Assembly: GCF_020783655.1 (NCBI RefSeq)
Contig: NZ_JAJGQH010000015.1
Location: forward strand, 1-64,000
Origin: Xanthomonas melonis
Lineage (GTDB): Bacteria; Pseudomonadota; Gammaproteobacteria; Xanthomonadales; Xanthomonadaceae
Direction of reading: 5' to 3'
Length of the DNA stretch: 64,000 bases
The position numbers were made by a program, and so were the translations under genes. This document shows, one piece after another, positions 30,904 to 40,428 of the stretch (within the stretch, counting starts at the first letter, position 1; each line of letters starts with the position of its first letter). The notes below the pieces were generated by a model, which saw nothing but the letters and a program-made list of their open reading frames with translations, was not told where the DNA came from and made no database searches.

Positions 30904-32001
30904 ATGAACAAGAAAATTCTCACTGCCGCGTTGCTCGGCGGTCTGGCAGTCGCCCAGGCTGCGTCCGCGCAGGAGTTCGATGACCGTTGGTACCTGACCG
31001 GTGGCGCTGGCTTCAACTTCCAGGACAACGACCGTCTGACCAATGATGCTCCGTTCGTCACCCTGGGCCTGGGCAAGTTCGTCAGCCCGAACTGGTCGCT
31101 GGACGGCGAGCTGAACTACCAGAACCCGAACTTCGACGCCAACCAGGACCAGAACTGGAGCCAGTACGGCATCTCGTTCGATCTGCGTCGTCACTTCATC
31201 CAGGAAGGCCGCGGCTGGAACCCCTACCTGCTGTTCGGTCTGGGCTACCAGCGTTCGGAAGAAGAATTCGACGCGACCCCGAACCCGGTTTCGCCGGGCC
31301 AGCGTAAGGACGGCAACTTCGCCGCCAAGGCTGGTGTCGGTCTGCAGACCACCTTCGACAAGCGCGTTGCCGTGCGTGCCGAAGTCGCTTACCGCGCCGA
31401 TTTCGACGACCAGAGCGTTGCTGCTCCGCAGGAAGACTGGTTCGGCGACGTGCTGGCGTCGGTCGGCGTCGTGATTCCGCTGGGACCGGCTCCGGTCACC
31501 GCTCCGCCGCCGGCTCCGGCTCCGGTCGCTCCGAGCTGCGCAGACCTGGATGACGACGGCGACGGCGTCAACAACTGCGACGACAAGTGCCCGGCTTCGC
31601 AGCCCGGCCAGACCATCGGTCCGGACGGCTGCCCGGTTCCGGTGTCGATCGACCTGAAGGGCGTGAACTTCGACTTCAACAAGTCGACCCTGCGTCCGGA
31701 TGCCGTGTCGATCCTGAGCGAAGCGACCGAGATCCTGAAGCGCTACCCCGACCTGAAGGTCGAGGTTGCCGGTCACACCGACTCGAAGGGCACCGACGCG
31801 TACAACCAGAAGCTGTCCGAGCGTCGTGCGACCACCGTGTACGACTACCTGACCAAGAACGGCGTGGACGCGTCGCGTCTGGTCGGCCCGATCGGCTACG
31901 GCGAGAGCCGTCCGATCGCTCCGAACACCAACCCGGATGGTTCGGACAACCCGGAAGGCCGTGCGAAGAACCGTCGTACCGAGCTGAACGTCCAGAACTA
32001 A
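30904..32001 (+). CDS. OmpA-family outer membrane protein
   Basis: A 365-residue protein. Signal peptide (MNKKILTAALLGGLAVAQAASA, then QEF), an eight-strand-type beta-barrel region to about residue 195, a Pro/Ala/Val hinge, then a calcium-binding type 3 repeat (DLDDDGDGVNNCDDKCP) with disulfide cysteines. A C-terminal OmpA peptidoglycan-binding domain follows (NFDFNKSTLRPDA, VAGHTDSKGTDAYNQKLSERR, GYGESRPIAPN, KNRRTELNV). It anchors the outer membrane to the wall. Codon use is strongly optimised, which fits an abundant protein. Confidence 0.93.
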   Translation: MNKKILTAALLGGLAVAQAASAQEFDDRWYLTGGAGFNFQDNDRLTNDAPFVTLGLGKFVSPNWSLDGELNYQNPNFDANQDQNWSQYGISFDLRRHFIQEGRGWNPYLLFGLGYQRSEEEFDATPNPVSPGQRKDGNFAAKAGVGLQTTFDKRVAVRAEVAYRADFDDQSVAAPQEDWFGDVLASVGVVIPLGPAPVTAPPPAPAPVAPSCADLDDDGDGVNNCDDKCPASQPGQTIGPDGCPVPVSIDLKGVNFDFNKSTLRPDAVSILSEATEILKRYPDLKVEVAGHTDSKGTDAYNQKLSERRATTVYDYLTKNGVDASRLVGPIGYGESRPIAPNTNPDGSDNPEGRAKNRRTELNVQN

Positions 32002-32025
32002 TCGGACCGCCAGTCTGCTTCAAAC

Positions 32026-32050
32026 AAAACCCGGCCTCGCGCCGGGTTTT
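32026..32050 (+). terminator. Terminator of the OmpA-like gene
   Basis: AAAACCCGGC (32026-32035), loop CTCGC, GCCGGGTTTT (32041-32050). It is a perfect 10-bp stem with A and T runs, so it could act in both directions. Confidence 0.92.
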
Positions 32051-32136
32051 GTCTATGTGCCATCTGCGACATCTCCCGAATTCCCCTGCACGCAGGCAGC
32101 CACTCTGTCTGTGTTGCCCTCACGGCACGGTTCCTG

Positions 32137-32165
32137 TTGAAACAGCGTTCATCGCTGCCTACACT
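32137..32165 (+). promoter_or_regulatory. Candidate promoter of the small secreted protein gene
   Basis: TTGAAA (32137-32142), an exact 17-base spacer, then TACACT (32160-32165). The start near 32172 would leave a leader of about 33 bases before the ATG at 32205. Confidence 0.65.
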
Positions 32166-32204
32166 CGCCGCGTCGACACACTCTCTTATCTGGAAGAATC
32201 CACG

Positions 32205-32720
32205 ATGCTGCGTACCGTTACGGCAGGACTGCTCTGTCTCGCTCTGATTCCCGCCGCCTACGCCGCCCCGAACTGCGCCGGCGGCGCGGTGTCCCAGCCG
32301 CTGCCATTGCCCGCCACCGTGATCGCGCCGGCCGCATCCGAGTTCTATACCCGTAGCGTGCAACTGGGCATGCCAGCCGGCGTGCTGGCCCAGCCGTACA
32401 GCACCGACCAGTCGGTGGACCGCGTGCTGCTGCGCCTGCGCGTGGAAGGCTGCCAGGACGTGGCCAAGGTGATTCCGCCGGGCGGCACCGCCAACCCGAA
32501 CGATCCGGCCGCCTACAAGGCCGCCACCGCGTTCGACAACACGCCGTGGCGCTTCGACATGAGCCAGAACGGCAAGCGCATGACGGCCGAAGAATTCGAT
32601 GCCTGGATGAAGGCGCGCGGCGTGCGTGTGGTCAAGGCACGGCCAGCGGCCGGTGCGACTCCGGCTGCAGTGGCGCCCGCCGCGCCTGCGGCCGACGCCA
32701 AGCCGGTCGAGAACAAGTAA
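32205..32720 (+). CDS. Secreted protein of unknown function
   Basis: A 171-residue protein with a clear signal peptide (MLRTVTAGLLCLALIPAAYA, cleavage before APNCAGG). Two cysteines remain in the mature part (PNCAGG and EGCQDV), which may form a disulfide. The middle region resembles no family I can name. The C-terminus is a Pro/Ala-rich tail (RPAAGATPAAVAPAAPAADA). The ribosome site GGAAGA and a good promoter support the ATG at 32205. It is probably periplasmic. The pseudouridine synthase gene follows after 19 bases. Confidence 0.75.
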   Translation: MLRTVTAGLLCLALIPAAYAAPNCAGGAVSQPLPLPATVIAPAASEFYTRSVQLGMPAGVLAQPYSTDQSVDRVLLRLRVEGCQDVAKVIPPGGTANPNDPAAYKAATAFDNTPWRFDMSQNGKRMTAEEFDAWMKARGVRVVKARPAAGATPAAVAPAAPAADAKPVENK

Positions 32721-32739
32721 TCCACGCGGTCGGGACGGC

Positions 32740-33603
32740 ATGACCCGGCGGCCCCCGCCGGCGCGGTCCCGGCATCGCCAGCGTGGTCCGGCGTCGCCGG
32801 CGGGCGCTGTGCACCGGGGCGCGGCTGCAGGACCCGCGGCGGCGCCTTCGCGTCACGGTTTGGCGCGGATCTTGTCCAAGCTGGGCGTGTGCTCGCGCAC
32901 CGAGGCGGCGCGCTGGATCGTCGCCGGCCGCGTCGGCGTCGACGGGCGGGTGGTCCGCGACCCCGAATTCCCGATCCGCACCGATCAACAGGCGGCCATC
33001 ACGGTGGATGGTCAACCGCTGGCCGGGCCGGCGCGCGTCTACCTGATGCTCAACAAGCCGCGTGGTGTGGTCACCACGGTGCGCGACGAGCAGGGAAGGG
33101 ACACCGTCTATCGCTGCTTCGATGGCGCGAACCTGCCATGGCTTGCCCCAGTCGGGCGCCTGGACAAGGCGAGCGAAGGACTGTTGCTGTTCACCAACGA
33201 TCCGCAGTGGGCGGCGGCGGTGACCGACCCCGCCAGCGGGCCGGACAAGACCTATCACGTGCAGATCGATTGCCGCCCGACGGCCGAGCAACTGGCGCAG
33301 CTGCGGGCGGGGTTGATCGACCCGGATCCGGAGGGCGATGGTGCTTTCCTGCGCGCCCGGCAGGTGAGCGTGCTGCGCGAAGGCGAGCGCAATGCCTGGC
33401 TGGAAATCGTGCTGGATGAGGGCCGCAACCGGCAGATCCGCCGCTTGCTGGCGGCCGTGGACATCGGGGTGCTGCGGCTGGTGCGCGTGGCGATCGGGGC
33501 GCTGGCGCTGGGCGAGCTGGGCAAGGGCGCCTGGCGGCTGCTCAGCGCGGCGGAAGTCCGGGAGCTGACGCAGGATCCCGCCAGCGCGCCAGACGTGCGC
33601 TGA
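32740..33603 (+). CDS. 16S/23S rRNA pseudouridine synthase, RsuA/RluB family
   Basis: A 287-residue enzyme. A basic N-terminal extension (about 45 residues) precedes an S4 RNA-binding domain (GLARILSKLGVCSRTEAARW) and the catalytic domain with the nucleophile Asp in VGRLDKASEGLLLFTND, plus YHVQIDCRPT and EGRNRQIRRLLAAV. It converts a uridine in rRNA to pseudouridine; whether it is RluB-, RluE-, RluF- or RsuA-like is not resolved. Its last 62 bases overlap the convergent HNH gene. Confidence 0.88.
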   Translation: MTRRPPPARSRHRQRGPASPAGAVHRGAAAGPAAAPSRHGLARILSKLGVCSRTEAARWIVAGRVGVDGRVVRDPEFPIRTDQQAAITVDGQPLAGPARVYLMLNKPRGVVTTVRDEQGRDTVYRCFDGANLPWLAPVGRLDKASEGLLLFTNDPQWAAAVTDPASGPDKTYHVQIDCRPTAEQLAQLRAGLIDPDPEGDGAFLRARQVSVLREGERNAWLEIVLDEGRNRQIRRLLAAVDIGVLRLVRVAIGALALGELGKGAWRLLSAAEVRELTQDPASAPDVR

Positions 33604-33946
33604 GCAAGGCGCTCACCACTTCCAGCGCGCGGGCGTCGCCGGCGCCATTGGCATCATGGCGCCGGCCCTTGGCATGGTTGCAGCCGGCGCAGGCCAGCGC
33701 CAGGTTGCGTGCATCGTTGGGGTCGTCGCCGACCAGTGCGCACAGTGCCGCGGCCGCGCGACGACCGAACCAGGCCTGCGGCACCACGTGTTCGAGCGTG
33801 GTGTGCCCCAGCGGTTCGCCATCGGCGCGCAGCTGCAGATGCCGGCGGCAGTGCAGGCAGCGCGTGTCCCAGGCGCCGTCCAGCCATCGCGCCTGGGCAT
33901 CGCTGTGCGCCGCCAGCAGCAGCCGTTGGCGCAGCACCGTGCGCAT
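33542..33946 (-). CDS. HNH endonuclease family protein
   Basis: A 134-residue protein with the treble-clef HNH fold: CxxC at Cys30/Cys33 (RCLHCRR), the HNH histidine at His53 in LEHVVPQAWF, Asn81, and a second CxxC at Cys86/Cys89 in NLALACAGCNHAKG. The motif binds a catalytic divalent metal and structural zinc. The start is 2 bases from the kbl stop, so it is probably co-translated with kbl. Its 3' end overlaps the pseudouridine synthase by 62 bases. Its role is unknown; no phage or restriction genes are adjacent. Confidence 0.8.
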   Translation of the reverse strand: MRTVLRQRLLLAAHSDAQARWLDGAWDTRCLHCRRHLQLRADGEPLGHTTLEHVVPQAWFGRRAAAALCALVGDDPNDARNLALACAGCNHAKGRRHDANGAGDARALEVVSALLSARLARWRDPASAPGLPPR

Positions 33947-33948
33947 GC

Positions 33949-35157
33949 TCAGGCGTCGATGACCTTGAGTTCGCGCCCGATCTTGATGAAGGCCGCAATC
34001 GCCTGATCCAGGTGCTCGCGGGTATGCGCGGCACTGATCTGGGTGCGGATGCGCGCCTGGCCCTTGGGCACCACCGGGAAGAAGAAGCCGATCGCATAGA
34101 TGCCTTCTTCGAGCAGGCGCTCGGCAAAGCGCTGTGCCAGCGGTGCGTCGTAGAGCATCACCGGGCTGATCGGATGCACCCCCGGCTTGAGGTCGAAGCC
34201 GGCCGCCGTCATGCGGTCGCGGAAATAGCGGGTGTTGTCCGCCAACTGCGTGCGCAGCTCACCGGCCGCGTCCAGCATCTCGAACGCCTTGATGCCGGCA
34301 GCCACCACGTGCGGCGGCAACGAGTTGGAGAACAGGTAGGGACGCGAGCGTTGGCGCAACAGTTCGATCACTTCGCGCCTGCCGGTGGTGAAGCCGCCCA
34401 GCGCGCCGCCCATGGCCTTGCCCAGGGTGCCGGTGAAGATGTCGATCCGGTCGAGTACGCCCTTGACCTCGGCCGAGCCGCGGCCGGTGGCGCCCAGGAA
34501 GCCGGTGGCATGGCATTCGTCGATGTGCACCAGCGCGTTGTACTTGCGGGCCAGGGCGGTGATCTCGTCCAGCGGGGCGATGAAGCCGTCCATCGAGAAC
34601 ACGCCGTCGCTGGTGATCAGCTTGGTCTTGCAACCGGCAGCGTCGGCGGCCTGCAGCTGCGCTTCCAGGTCGGCCATGTCGCAATTGGCGTAGCGGAAGC
34701 GCTTGGCCTTGCACAGGCGCACGCCATCGATGATGGAGGCGTGGTTGAGTGCGTCGGAGATGATGGCGTCGTGCTCGCCGAGCAGCGGTTCGAACAGGCC
34801 GCCGTTGGCGTCGAAACAGGCGGCATAGAGGATGGTGTCCTCGGTGCCGAAGAACTCGGCGATGCTGCGTTCGAGCTGCTTGTGCAGATCCTGGGTGCCG
34901 CAGATGAAGCGCACCGAGGCCATGCCGAAGCCGTGGCTGTCCAGCGCATCCTTGGCGGCCTGGATGATGTCCGGATGATCGGCCAGGCCCAGATAGTTGT
35001 TGGCGCAGAAGTTCAGCACGCTGCGGCCATCGGCCAGCGTGATCCGTGCCGACTGCGGGCCGGTGATGATGCGCTCGGACTTGAACAGGCCCTGGGACCG
35101 GATGGCATCCAGTTCGGCGGCGTAGTGGGCGGTGAGCGCGGCAGGCGGACGGGTCAT
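33949..35157 (-). CDS. kbl: 2-amino-3-ketobutyrate coenzyme A ligase
   Basis: A 402-residue PLP enzyme of the alpha-oxoamine synthase family. It cleaves 2-amino-3-ketobutyrate with CoA to glycine and acetyl-CoA, the second step of threonine degradation. Motifs: [52 protein letters not shown] and the PLP lysine in [15 protein letters not shown]. Start at 35157 ([16 protein letters not shown]); an upstream ATG at 35187 lacks support. Its partner tdh lies 6 kb away in the same orientation. Confidence 0.95.
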   Translation of the reverse strand: MTRPPAALTAHYAAELDAIRSQGLFKSERIITGPQSARITLADGRSVLNFCANNYLGLADHPDIIQAAKDALDSHGFGMASVRFICGTQDLHKQLERSIAEFFGTEDTILYAACFDANGGLFEPLLGEHDAIISDALNHASIIDGVRLCKAKRFRYANCDMADLEAQLQAADAAGCKTKLITSDGVFSMDGFIAPLDEITALARKYNALVHIDECHATGFLGATGRGSAEVKGVLDRIDIFTGTLGKAMGGALGGFTTGRREVIELLRQRSRPYLFSNSLPPHVVAAGIKAFEMLDAAGELRTQLADNTRYFRDRMTAAGFDLKPGVHPISPVMLYDAPLAQRFAERLLEEGIYAIGFFFPVVPKGQARIRTQISAAHTREHLDQAIAAFIKIGRELKVIDA

Positions 35158-35327
35158 GGCGATCGCAGTGGCAGGGAAGAAGCGCAATCTTAACGATCAC
35201 CATGGCATACCACTACGTCATGCAATATCGGCATAAGCAGCGGTGCGGATGTCATTTCACCGTCCGCGTGTCGCTGCGCAGCATGGCATGCTTGCTGTTC
35301 AGCCGTGCCCCCGGCCAGGAGATCGTT

Positions 35328-36344
35328 GTGACCCACCCCCGTTCCCGTTTCGCCCTGCTTGCATGCGTCCTGCTGGCCCTGGCCGGCCCGGCGGGCGCGC
35401 GCGACATCGATCTGCTCAATGTCAGCTACGACCCCACCCGCGAGTTCTATCGCGACTACAACGCCGCGTTTGCCGCGCAATGGAAGCGCCAGCACCCCCA
35501 GGACACGGTGCGGGTGGAAACCTCGCATGGAGGGTCGGGCAAGCAGGCGCGGGCGGTGATCGACGGCATCGAGGCGGACGTGGTGACGCTGGCCCTGGCG
35601 TACGACGTGGATGCGATCGCGCAGAAGGCCAAGTTGATCGATGCCGCCTGGGAGCAGCGGTTGCCGGACAACAGTGCACCCTATACCTCCACTATCGTCT
35701 TCCTGGTGCGCAAGGGCAATCCCAAGAACATCAAGGACTGGCCGGACCTGCTGCGCTCGGGCGTGGCGGTGGTCACCCCCAACCCCAAGACCTCCGGCGG
35801 CGCGCGCTGGAACTATCTGGCCGCCTGGGCGTACGCGGACCATATCTTCAAGGGCGACCGCGAGCGCGTGCTGCGCTACATGCAGGCCCTGTTCCGCAAC
35901 GTGCCGGTACTCGACACCGGCGCGCGCGGCGCCACCACCACCTTCGTGCAGCGCGGCATCGGCGATGTGCTGCTGGCATGGGAAAACGAAGCGTTGCTGG
36001 CGCGCGAGGAACTGGGCAAGGACAAGTTCGAGATCGTGGTGCCCAAGCTGTCGATCCTGGCCGAGCCGTCGGTGGCGCTGGTGGACAAGAACGTGGACAG
36101 GCACGGCACGCGCGAAGTGGCCGAGGCCTATCTGCGTTATCTGTATGCGCCGGAAGGGCAGAAACTGGCGGCCAAGCACTTCTACCGCCCGCGCCATCGC
36201 GAGTTCGCCGACCCGGCGGATCTGGCCCGTTTCCCTGACGTCAAACTGGTGACCATCCAGCAGGCGTTCGGATCCTGGGACAAGGCGCAGCAGGAACATT
36301 TCGCCGACGGCGGCCTGTTCGACCAGATCCAGGCCAAGAAGTAG
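35328..36344 (+). CDS. sbp: Sulfate ABC transporter, periplasmic binding protein
   Basis: A 338-residue protein with a signal peptide ([20 protein letters not shown], cleavage after AGA). Family motifs: [54 protein letters not shown] and [16 protein letters not shown]. It captures sulfate (possibly thiosulfate) and delivers it to CysTW. The start is GTG at 35328, with AGGAG at 35317-35321; an in-frame ATG at 35202 would place the signal peptide internally. First gene of a four-gene operon; the divergent kbl start is 170 bases away. Confidence 0.93.
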   Translation: MTHPRSRFALLACVLLALAGPAGARDIDLLNVSYDPTREFYRDYNAAFAAQWKRQHPQDTVRVETSHGGSGKQARAVIDGIEADVVTLALAYDVDAIAQKAKLIDAAWEQRLPDNSAPYTSTIVFLVRKGNPKNIKDWPDLLRSGVAVVTPNPKTSGGARWNYLAAWAYADHIFKGDRERVLRYMQALFRNVPVLDTGARGATTTFVQRGIGDVLLAWENEALLAREELGKDKFEIVVPKLSILAEPSVALVDKNVDRHGTREVAEAYLRYLYAPEGQKLAAKHFYRPRHREFADPADLARFPDVKLVTIQQAFGSWDKAQQEHFADGGLFDQIQAKK

Positions 36345-36346
36345 GC

Positions 36347-37207
36347 ATGCAGATTCCGGTTGCGCCCCGCCCGGTGCCGGCATCGCGCCGTCGCGTGATG
36401 CCGGGACTGGGCCTGAGCCTGGGCATCACCCTGGCCTGGCTCGGATTGATCGTGCTGATTCCATTGCTGGGCATCTTCATCAAGACCAGCGGGCTGGGCT
36501 GGGACGGGTTGTGGCGCGTGTGGAGCGAGCCGCGTGTGCTCTCGGCACTACGGGTCAGCTTCGGCACCGCGCTGGCGGCCGGCGCCTTCAATGCGGTGAT
36601 GGGCACATGGGTGGCCTGGGTGTTCGTGCGCTACAGCTTCCCGGGCAAACGCCTGTTCGATGCGGTGATCGACCTGCCGTTCGCCTTGCCTACCGCGGTG
36701 GCCGGCATCGCGCTGACGGCCCTGTACGGCGGCAACGGCTGGATCGGGCGGTGGCTGGAGGCGGCCGGCATCAAGGTCGCCTACACCCAGCTCGGCATCG
36801 TGATCGCGCTGGTGTTCGTGGGTTTGCCGTTCGTGGTGCGGGTGGTGCAGCCGGTGCTGGCCGAGAGCGATCGCGAAATGGAGGCCGCCGCGGCCACGCT
36901 GGGCGCCTCGCGCTGGCAGACGGTGCGGCGGGTCGTGTTGCCGGGGCTGTGGCCGGCGGTGCTGACCGGGTTTGCGCTGGCGTTCGCACGCGGGGTGGGG
37001 GAGTACGGGTCGGTGATCTTCATCGCCGGCAACCTGCCCAACGCCACCGAGATCGCGCCGCTGCTGATCACCATCCGGCTGGAAGAGTTCGACTATGCCG
37101 GGGCGACCGCGATCGCCGCGGCGATGCTGTTGCTGTCGCTGGTGATCCTGCTGGTGGTCAACACGTTGCAGGCACGTCTGTTGCGCTATCAACGGAGGCC
37201 GGCATGA
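36347..37207 (+). CDS. cysT: Sulfate ABC transporter permease CysT
   Basis: A 286-residue integral membrane protein with six hydrophobic segments. The EAA loop of ABC permeases reads [24 protein letters not shown], and the C-terminal signature [17 protein letters not shown] is typical of CysT. It forms the channel with CysW. It starts 2 bases after sbp and overlaps cysW by 4 bases (ATGA). Confidence 0.94.
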   Translation: MQIPVAPRPVPASRRRVMPGLGLSLGITLAWLGLIVLIPLLGIFIKTSGLGWDGLWRVWSEPRVLSALRVSFGTALAAGAFNAVMGTWVAWVFVRYSFPGKRLFDAVIDLPFALPTAVAGIALTALYGGNGWIGRWLEAAGIKVAYTQLGIVIALVFVGLPFVVRVVQPVLAESDREMEAAAATLGASRWQTVRRVVLPGLWPAVLTGFALAFARGVGEYGSVIFIAGNLPNATEIAPLLITIRLEEFDYAGATAIAAAMLLLSLVILLVVNTLQARLLRYQRRPA

Positions 37208-38157
37208 CCGATGCCGTTTCCACGCTGCCTTCCATGCCGCAGACCCGCGCGATGACCGAACAGGCGCGCCGCATCACCGATTCGGCCACCAACGAGCCGC
37301 GCTGGGTGCAGTGGCTGTTGATCCTGGGCGCGCTGGCCTTTTTGTTGGCCTTCCTGCTGTTGCCGCTGGTCCTGGTGTTCGCCGAGGCGCTGCGCGGCGG
37401 CTGGGAGACCTTCCTGCACGCGGTCACCGATCCGGATGCACTGTCGGCCATCAAGCTGACGCTGCTGGTGACGGCGATCGTGCTGCCGTTGAATCTGGTG
37501 TTCGGCGTGGCCGCTGCGTGGGCAGTCAGCAAGCACCAGTTCCGCGGCAAGCGCCTGCTGGTCAGCCTGATCGATCTGCCGTTCTCGGTATCGCCGGTGG
37601 TGGCGGGCCTGATCTTCGTGCTGATCTTCGGCCGCAACGGCTGGGCCTGGCCGCTGATCGAGGATGGCTGGCGGGTGCACTTGCCACTGCTGGGCGAGAC
37701 CTTGATCCAGTTGCCGCGGATCGTGTTCGCACTGCCGGGCATCGTGCTGGCGACCACCTTCGTCACCTTTCCGTTCATCGCGCGCGAGCTGATGCCGCTG
37801 ATGGAGCAGCAGGGCAGCGACGAGGAACTGGCCGCACTGAGCCTGGGCGCCAATGGCTGGCAGATGTTCTGGCGGGTGACGCTGCCCAATATCCGCTGGG
37901 GCCTGCTGTATGGCGTGCTGCTGTGCGCGGCGCGTGCGATGGGCGAGTTCGGTGCGGTCTCGGTGGTGTCCGGGCATATCCGCGGGCGCACCAATACGCT
38001 GCCACTGCATGTGGAGATTCTCTACAACGAATACGCCTACAGCGCTGCGTTCGCCTGCGCTTCGCTGCTGGCATTGACCGCGCTGCTCACGCTGGCGCTG
38101 AAGACGTACCTGGAATGGCGGCACGGCGATGCGCTGGCCGCCAACCACCGCCACTGA
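37204..38157 (+). CDS. cysW: Sulfate ABC transporter permease CysW
   Basis: A 317-residue permease paralogous to CysT. Six membrane segments and the EAA loop [24 protein letters not shown] are followed by [26 protein letters not shown], which is CysW-specific. The N-terminus has an unusual hydrophilic extension of about 35 residues. The start at 37204 overlaps the cysT stop, so translation is coupled. Confidence 0.94.
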   Translation: MTDAVSTLPSMPQTRAMTEQARRITDSATNEPRWVQWLLILGALAFLLAFLLLPLVLVFAEALRGGWETFLHAVTDPDALSAIKLTLLVTAIVLPLNLVFGVAAAWAVSKHQFRGKRLLVSLIDLPFSVSPVVAGLIFVLIFGRNGWAWPLIEDGWRVHLPLLGETLIQLPRIVFALPGIVLATTFVTFPFIARELMPLMEQQGSDEELAALSLGANGWQMFWRVTLPNIRWGLLYGVLLCAARAMGEFGAVSVVSGHIRGRTNTLPLHVEILYNEYAYSAAFACASLLALTALLTLALKTYLEWRHGDALAANHRH

Positions 38158-38164
38158 GGTGACC

Positions 38165-39196
38165 ATGGGCATCCGCATCCAACGCCTGCGCAAACAGTTC
38201 GAGAGTTTCACCGCGCTGGACGACATCAATCTGGAGGTGCGCCAGGGCGAGCTGCTGGCGCTGCTGGGGCCGTCCGGTTCGGGCAAGACCACCTTGCTGC
38301 GGATCATGGCCGGACTGGAGCATGCCGATGGCGGGCGGGTGCTGTTCGGCGACGAAGACGCCACCCGCATGAGCGTGCAGTCGCGCCGGGTCGGCTTCGT
38401 GTTCCAGCACTATGCGTTGTTCAAGCACATGGACGTGTTCGACAACGTCGCCTTCGGGCTGCGGGTGCGACGCGGGAGCGAACGCTGGGCGCCGGCGCGT
38501 ATCCGCGCACGCGTGGAGGAATTGCTGGCGCTGGTGCAATTGCAGGGACTGGAGCGGCGCTATCCGACCCAGTTGTCGGGCGGGCAGCGGCAGCGCGTGG
38601 CGCTGGCGCGCGCGCTGGCGATCGAGCCGCGCGTGCTGTTGCTGGACGAGCCGTTCGGTGCACTGGACGCACAGGTGCGCCGCGACCTGCGCCGCTGGCT
38701 ACGCGAGCTGCACGAACGTACCGGTCTGACCACGGTGTTCGTGACCCACGACCAGGAAGAGGCGTTGGAGCTGGCCGATCGTGTCGCCATCCTCAACCGC
38801 GGGCGTATCGAACAACTCGACACGCCCGCGGCGATCTACGACACGCCGGCCTCGCCGTTCGTGTATTCCTTCGTGGGCGCGGTGAACCGCATTCCCGGCG
38901 TGCTGGCGCAAGGGCGGATCCAGGTCGCCGGTCATGCATTGCCGGCAGCCAACGCGACGCTGGCCGCCGGGCCGGTCGAGGTCTACGTACGCCCGGAGGA
39001 TCTGGTGCCCGACGAAGCGGGCTGGCCTGCCACGGTGGCCTGGTCGCAGCGCAGCGGGCCGCGACTGCGGCTGCGCGCGACGCTGCAACCGGCAGGCGAT
39101 GAGGTGGAAGTCGAGCTGCCCGCCTCGGCGGGCAGCTTCCAGCCTGGTCAGCAGCTGCGCCTGGCGGCGCGGCATTACGGCGTGTTTCCGGCCTGA
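38165..39196 (+). CDS. cysA: Sulfate/thiosulfate import ATP-binding protein CysA
   Basis: A 343-residue ATPase. Walker [13 protein letters not shown] (residues 35-46), signature [16 protein letters not shown], Walker [13 protein letters not shown] and the switch His in [16 protein letters not shown]-terminal TOBE-type domain follows ([10 protein letters not shown]). It drives sulfate import with CysTW and Sbp. The ATG at 38165 has GAGGTGA directly upstream. Last gene of the operon. Confidence 0.95.
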   Translation: MGIRIQRLRKQFESFTALDDINLEVRQGELLALLGPSGSGKTTLLRIMAGLEHADGGRVLFGDEDATRMSVQSRRVGFVFQHYALFKHMDVFDNVAFGLRVRRGSERWAPARIRARVEELLALVQLQGLERRYPTQLSGGQRQRVALARALAIEPRVLLLDEPFGALDAQVRRDLRRWLRELHERTGLTTVFVTHDQEEALELADRVAILNRGRIEQLDTPAAIYDTPASPFVYSFVGAVNRIPGVLAQGRIQVAGHALPAANATLAAGPVEVYVRPEDLVPDEAGWPATVAWSQRSGPRLRLRATLQPAGDEVEVELPASAGSFQPGQQLRLAARHYGVFPA

Positions 39197-39248
39197 GCCA
39201 CTCCCGGGGCGGGCCGGCGCGTCGAGGTCGCAGTGGTCGGAGTGGGCG

Positions 39249-39265
39249 GTGATCGGACCGATCAC
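39249..39265. promoter_or_regulatory. Perfect palindrome, possible operator
   Basis: GTGATCGG, central A, CCGATCAC. An 8-bp arm with a single central base is more typical of a dimeric regulator site than of an RNA hairpin. It lies about 50 bases after cysA and 285 bases before the porin gene. Confidence 0.4.
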
Positions 39266-39470
39266 GCGGACAACGAAATCGGATCTGCACAGTAATTCCA
39301 TCGAGCTGGGCCGGGAGCCGCAGACGGTGTCGCACGCCCGTTATCGTGCTTCCCGAGCAGGGCCGCCTGTCAAGATTCCGGGGGCCGGGTCGATGACGCT
39401 GGAGAGTCGTCCGGCAGCCAGGCTGGCAAGTGATGTGCGCTGGTTCAAGCGAACGCGACTTGAATGTTGC

Positions 39471-39490
39471 AGTGCAATGAAAGTTGCACT
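39471..39490. promoter_or_regulatory. Inverted repeat before the TorF porin gene
   Basis: AGTGCAA, spacer TGAAAG, TTGCACT. It may be an operator or a leader hairpin. An additional TTGCAGTGCAA overlap just upstream makes the site compound. Confidence 0.45.
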
Positions 39491-39550
39491 AAGAAGGGAG
39501 TGCTGACCTCGCTTCACTCCGTCCGACCGCCCTCGCTCCAGGAGATGCCC

Positions 39551-40267
39551 ATGAAGCCGTTCCCGCTCGCCTGCTGTCTGTCGTTGTTGTTGTCCGGCAC
39601 TGCGCCGCTGGCGCTGGCTCAGGAAGAAGAGGCGCCAGCATCGCCGCTCAGCGGTACGTTTGCGGTGACCAGCGATTACCTGTTCCGCGGTATCTCCCAG
39701 ACCAACGAGGGCCCCGCATTCCAGGCCGGGGTGACCTACAAGCTGCCGCATGGCCTGTACATCGGCACCTGGGGATCCAATGTGAATTACACGACCAGCG
39801 ATCCGAACTGGGAAGTGGACGGCTTTGTCGGCTACAACACCGACCTCGGCAGCCGTTGGAACGTCGACGTGATGGTGAACCGCTATCAATACCTGGGCGC
39901 GCGCGACTCCGACTACGCCGAGCTGATCACCAAGACCACGTTCCTCAAGACCTATAGCCTGACGCTTGCCTATACCAACGACCTGTATGGCTCGCGGACC
40001 GATGGGTATTACTACGCGCTGGATGCCAACTGGGCATTGCCGTACAACTTCACCCTTGGCGCGCATGCAGGGCACAGCATCTACACCTCGGCCTTGCGCA
40101 AGGTGGATCATGACTACAACGACTTCGGCGTGAACATCGGCAGGACTTTCGGGCCGCTGGGGCTGAGCGTGGGCTATTACGACACCAGCGAGGCGGCCGA
40201 ATTCGGTTTCGGTGTGCAGAACTCGCAGAACCATCTGGTGGCGACCGCGACGGTTGCCTGGCCGTGA
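39551..40267 (+). CDS. TorF-family putative porin
   Basis: A 238-residue outer membrane protein with a signal peptide (MKPFPLACCLSLLLSGTAPLALA). The mature part is a beta-barrel with alternating aromatic strands (FAVTSDYLFRGISQTNEGPA, GYNTDLGSRWNVDVMVNRYQ) and ends in an aromatic-terminal strand (ATVAWP). The SDYLFRGISQT motif is characteristic of this conserved proteobacterial family. AGGAG touches an ATG at 39545, so 39551 (6-base spacing) is the likelier start. The substrate is unknown. Confidence 0.82.
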   Translation: MKPFPLACCLSLLLSGTAPLALAQEEEAPASPLSGTFAVTSDYLFRGISQTNEGPAFQAGVTYKLPHGLYIGTWGSNVNYTTSDPNWEVDGFVGYNTDLGSRWNVDVMVNRYQYLGARDSDYAELITKTTFLKTYSLTLAYTNDLYGSRTDGYYYALDANWALPYNFTLGAHAGHSIYTSALRKVDHDYNDFGVNIGRTFGPLGLSVGYYDTSEAAEFGFGVQNSQNHLVATATVAWP

Positions 40268-40428
40268 GATGATTTCACCGACGTCCACTGCGGGCGTCGG
40301 CCTCGATGGAGGCAGGTCGGAATCGGCGCATGCAGCCGGAGACCATCGAGGCCGGAGCGCTCAACGTGGACAAGCGCAGAAGCAGAAGGCGCCCTTGGGC
40401 GCCTTCGCGTGTCAGCTGCGGTGGCTGA

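Larger units (their letters stand above)
39197..39550. other. Intergenic region with two dyads upstream of the TorF porin
   Basis: A 354-base gap. It holds GTGATCGG-A-CCGATCAC (39249-39265), a perfect 17-base palindrome, and AGTGCAA-TGAAAG-TTGCACT (39471-39490), a perfect 7-bp inverted repeat ending 60 bases before the porin gene. No gene is supported. Confidence 0.6.

Noticed and set aside
35158..35327. CysB-type activator site before sbp
   Set aside because: The region has short A/T-rich words and weak dyads, but nothing specific enough to call.
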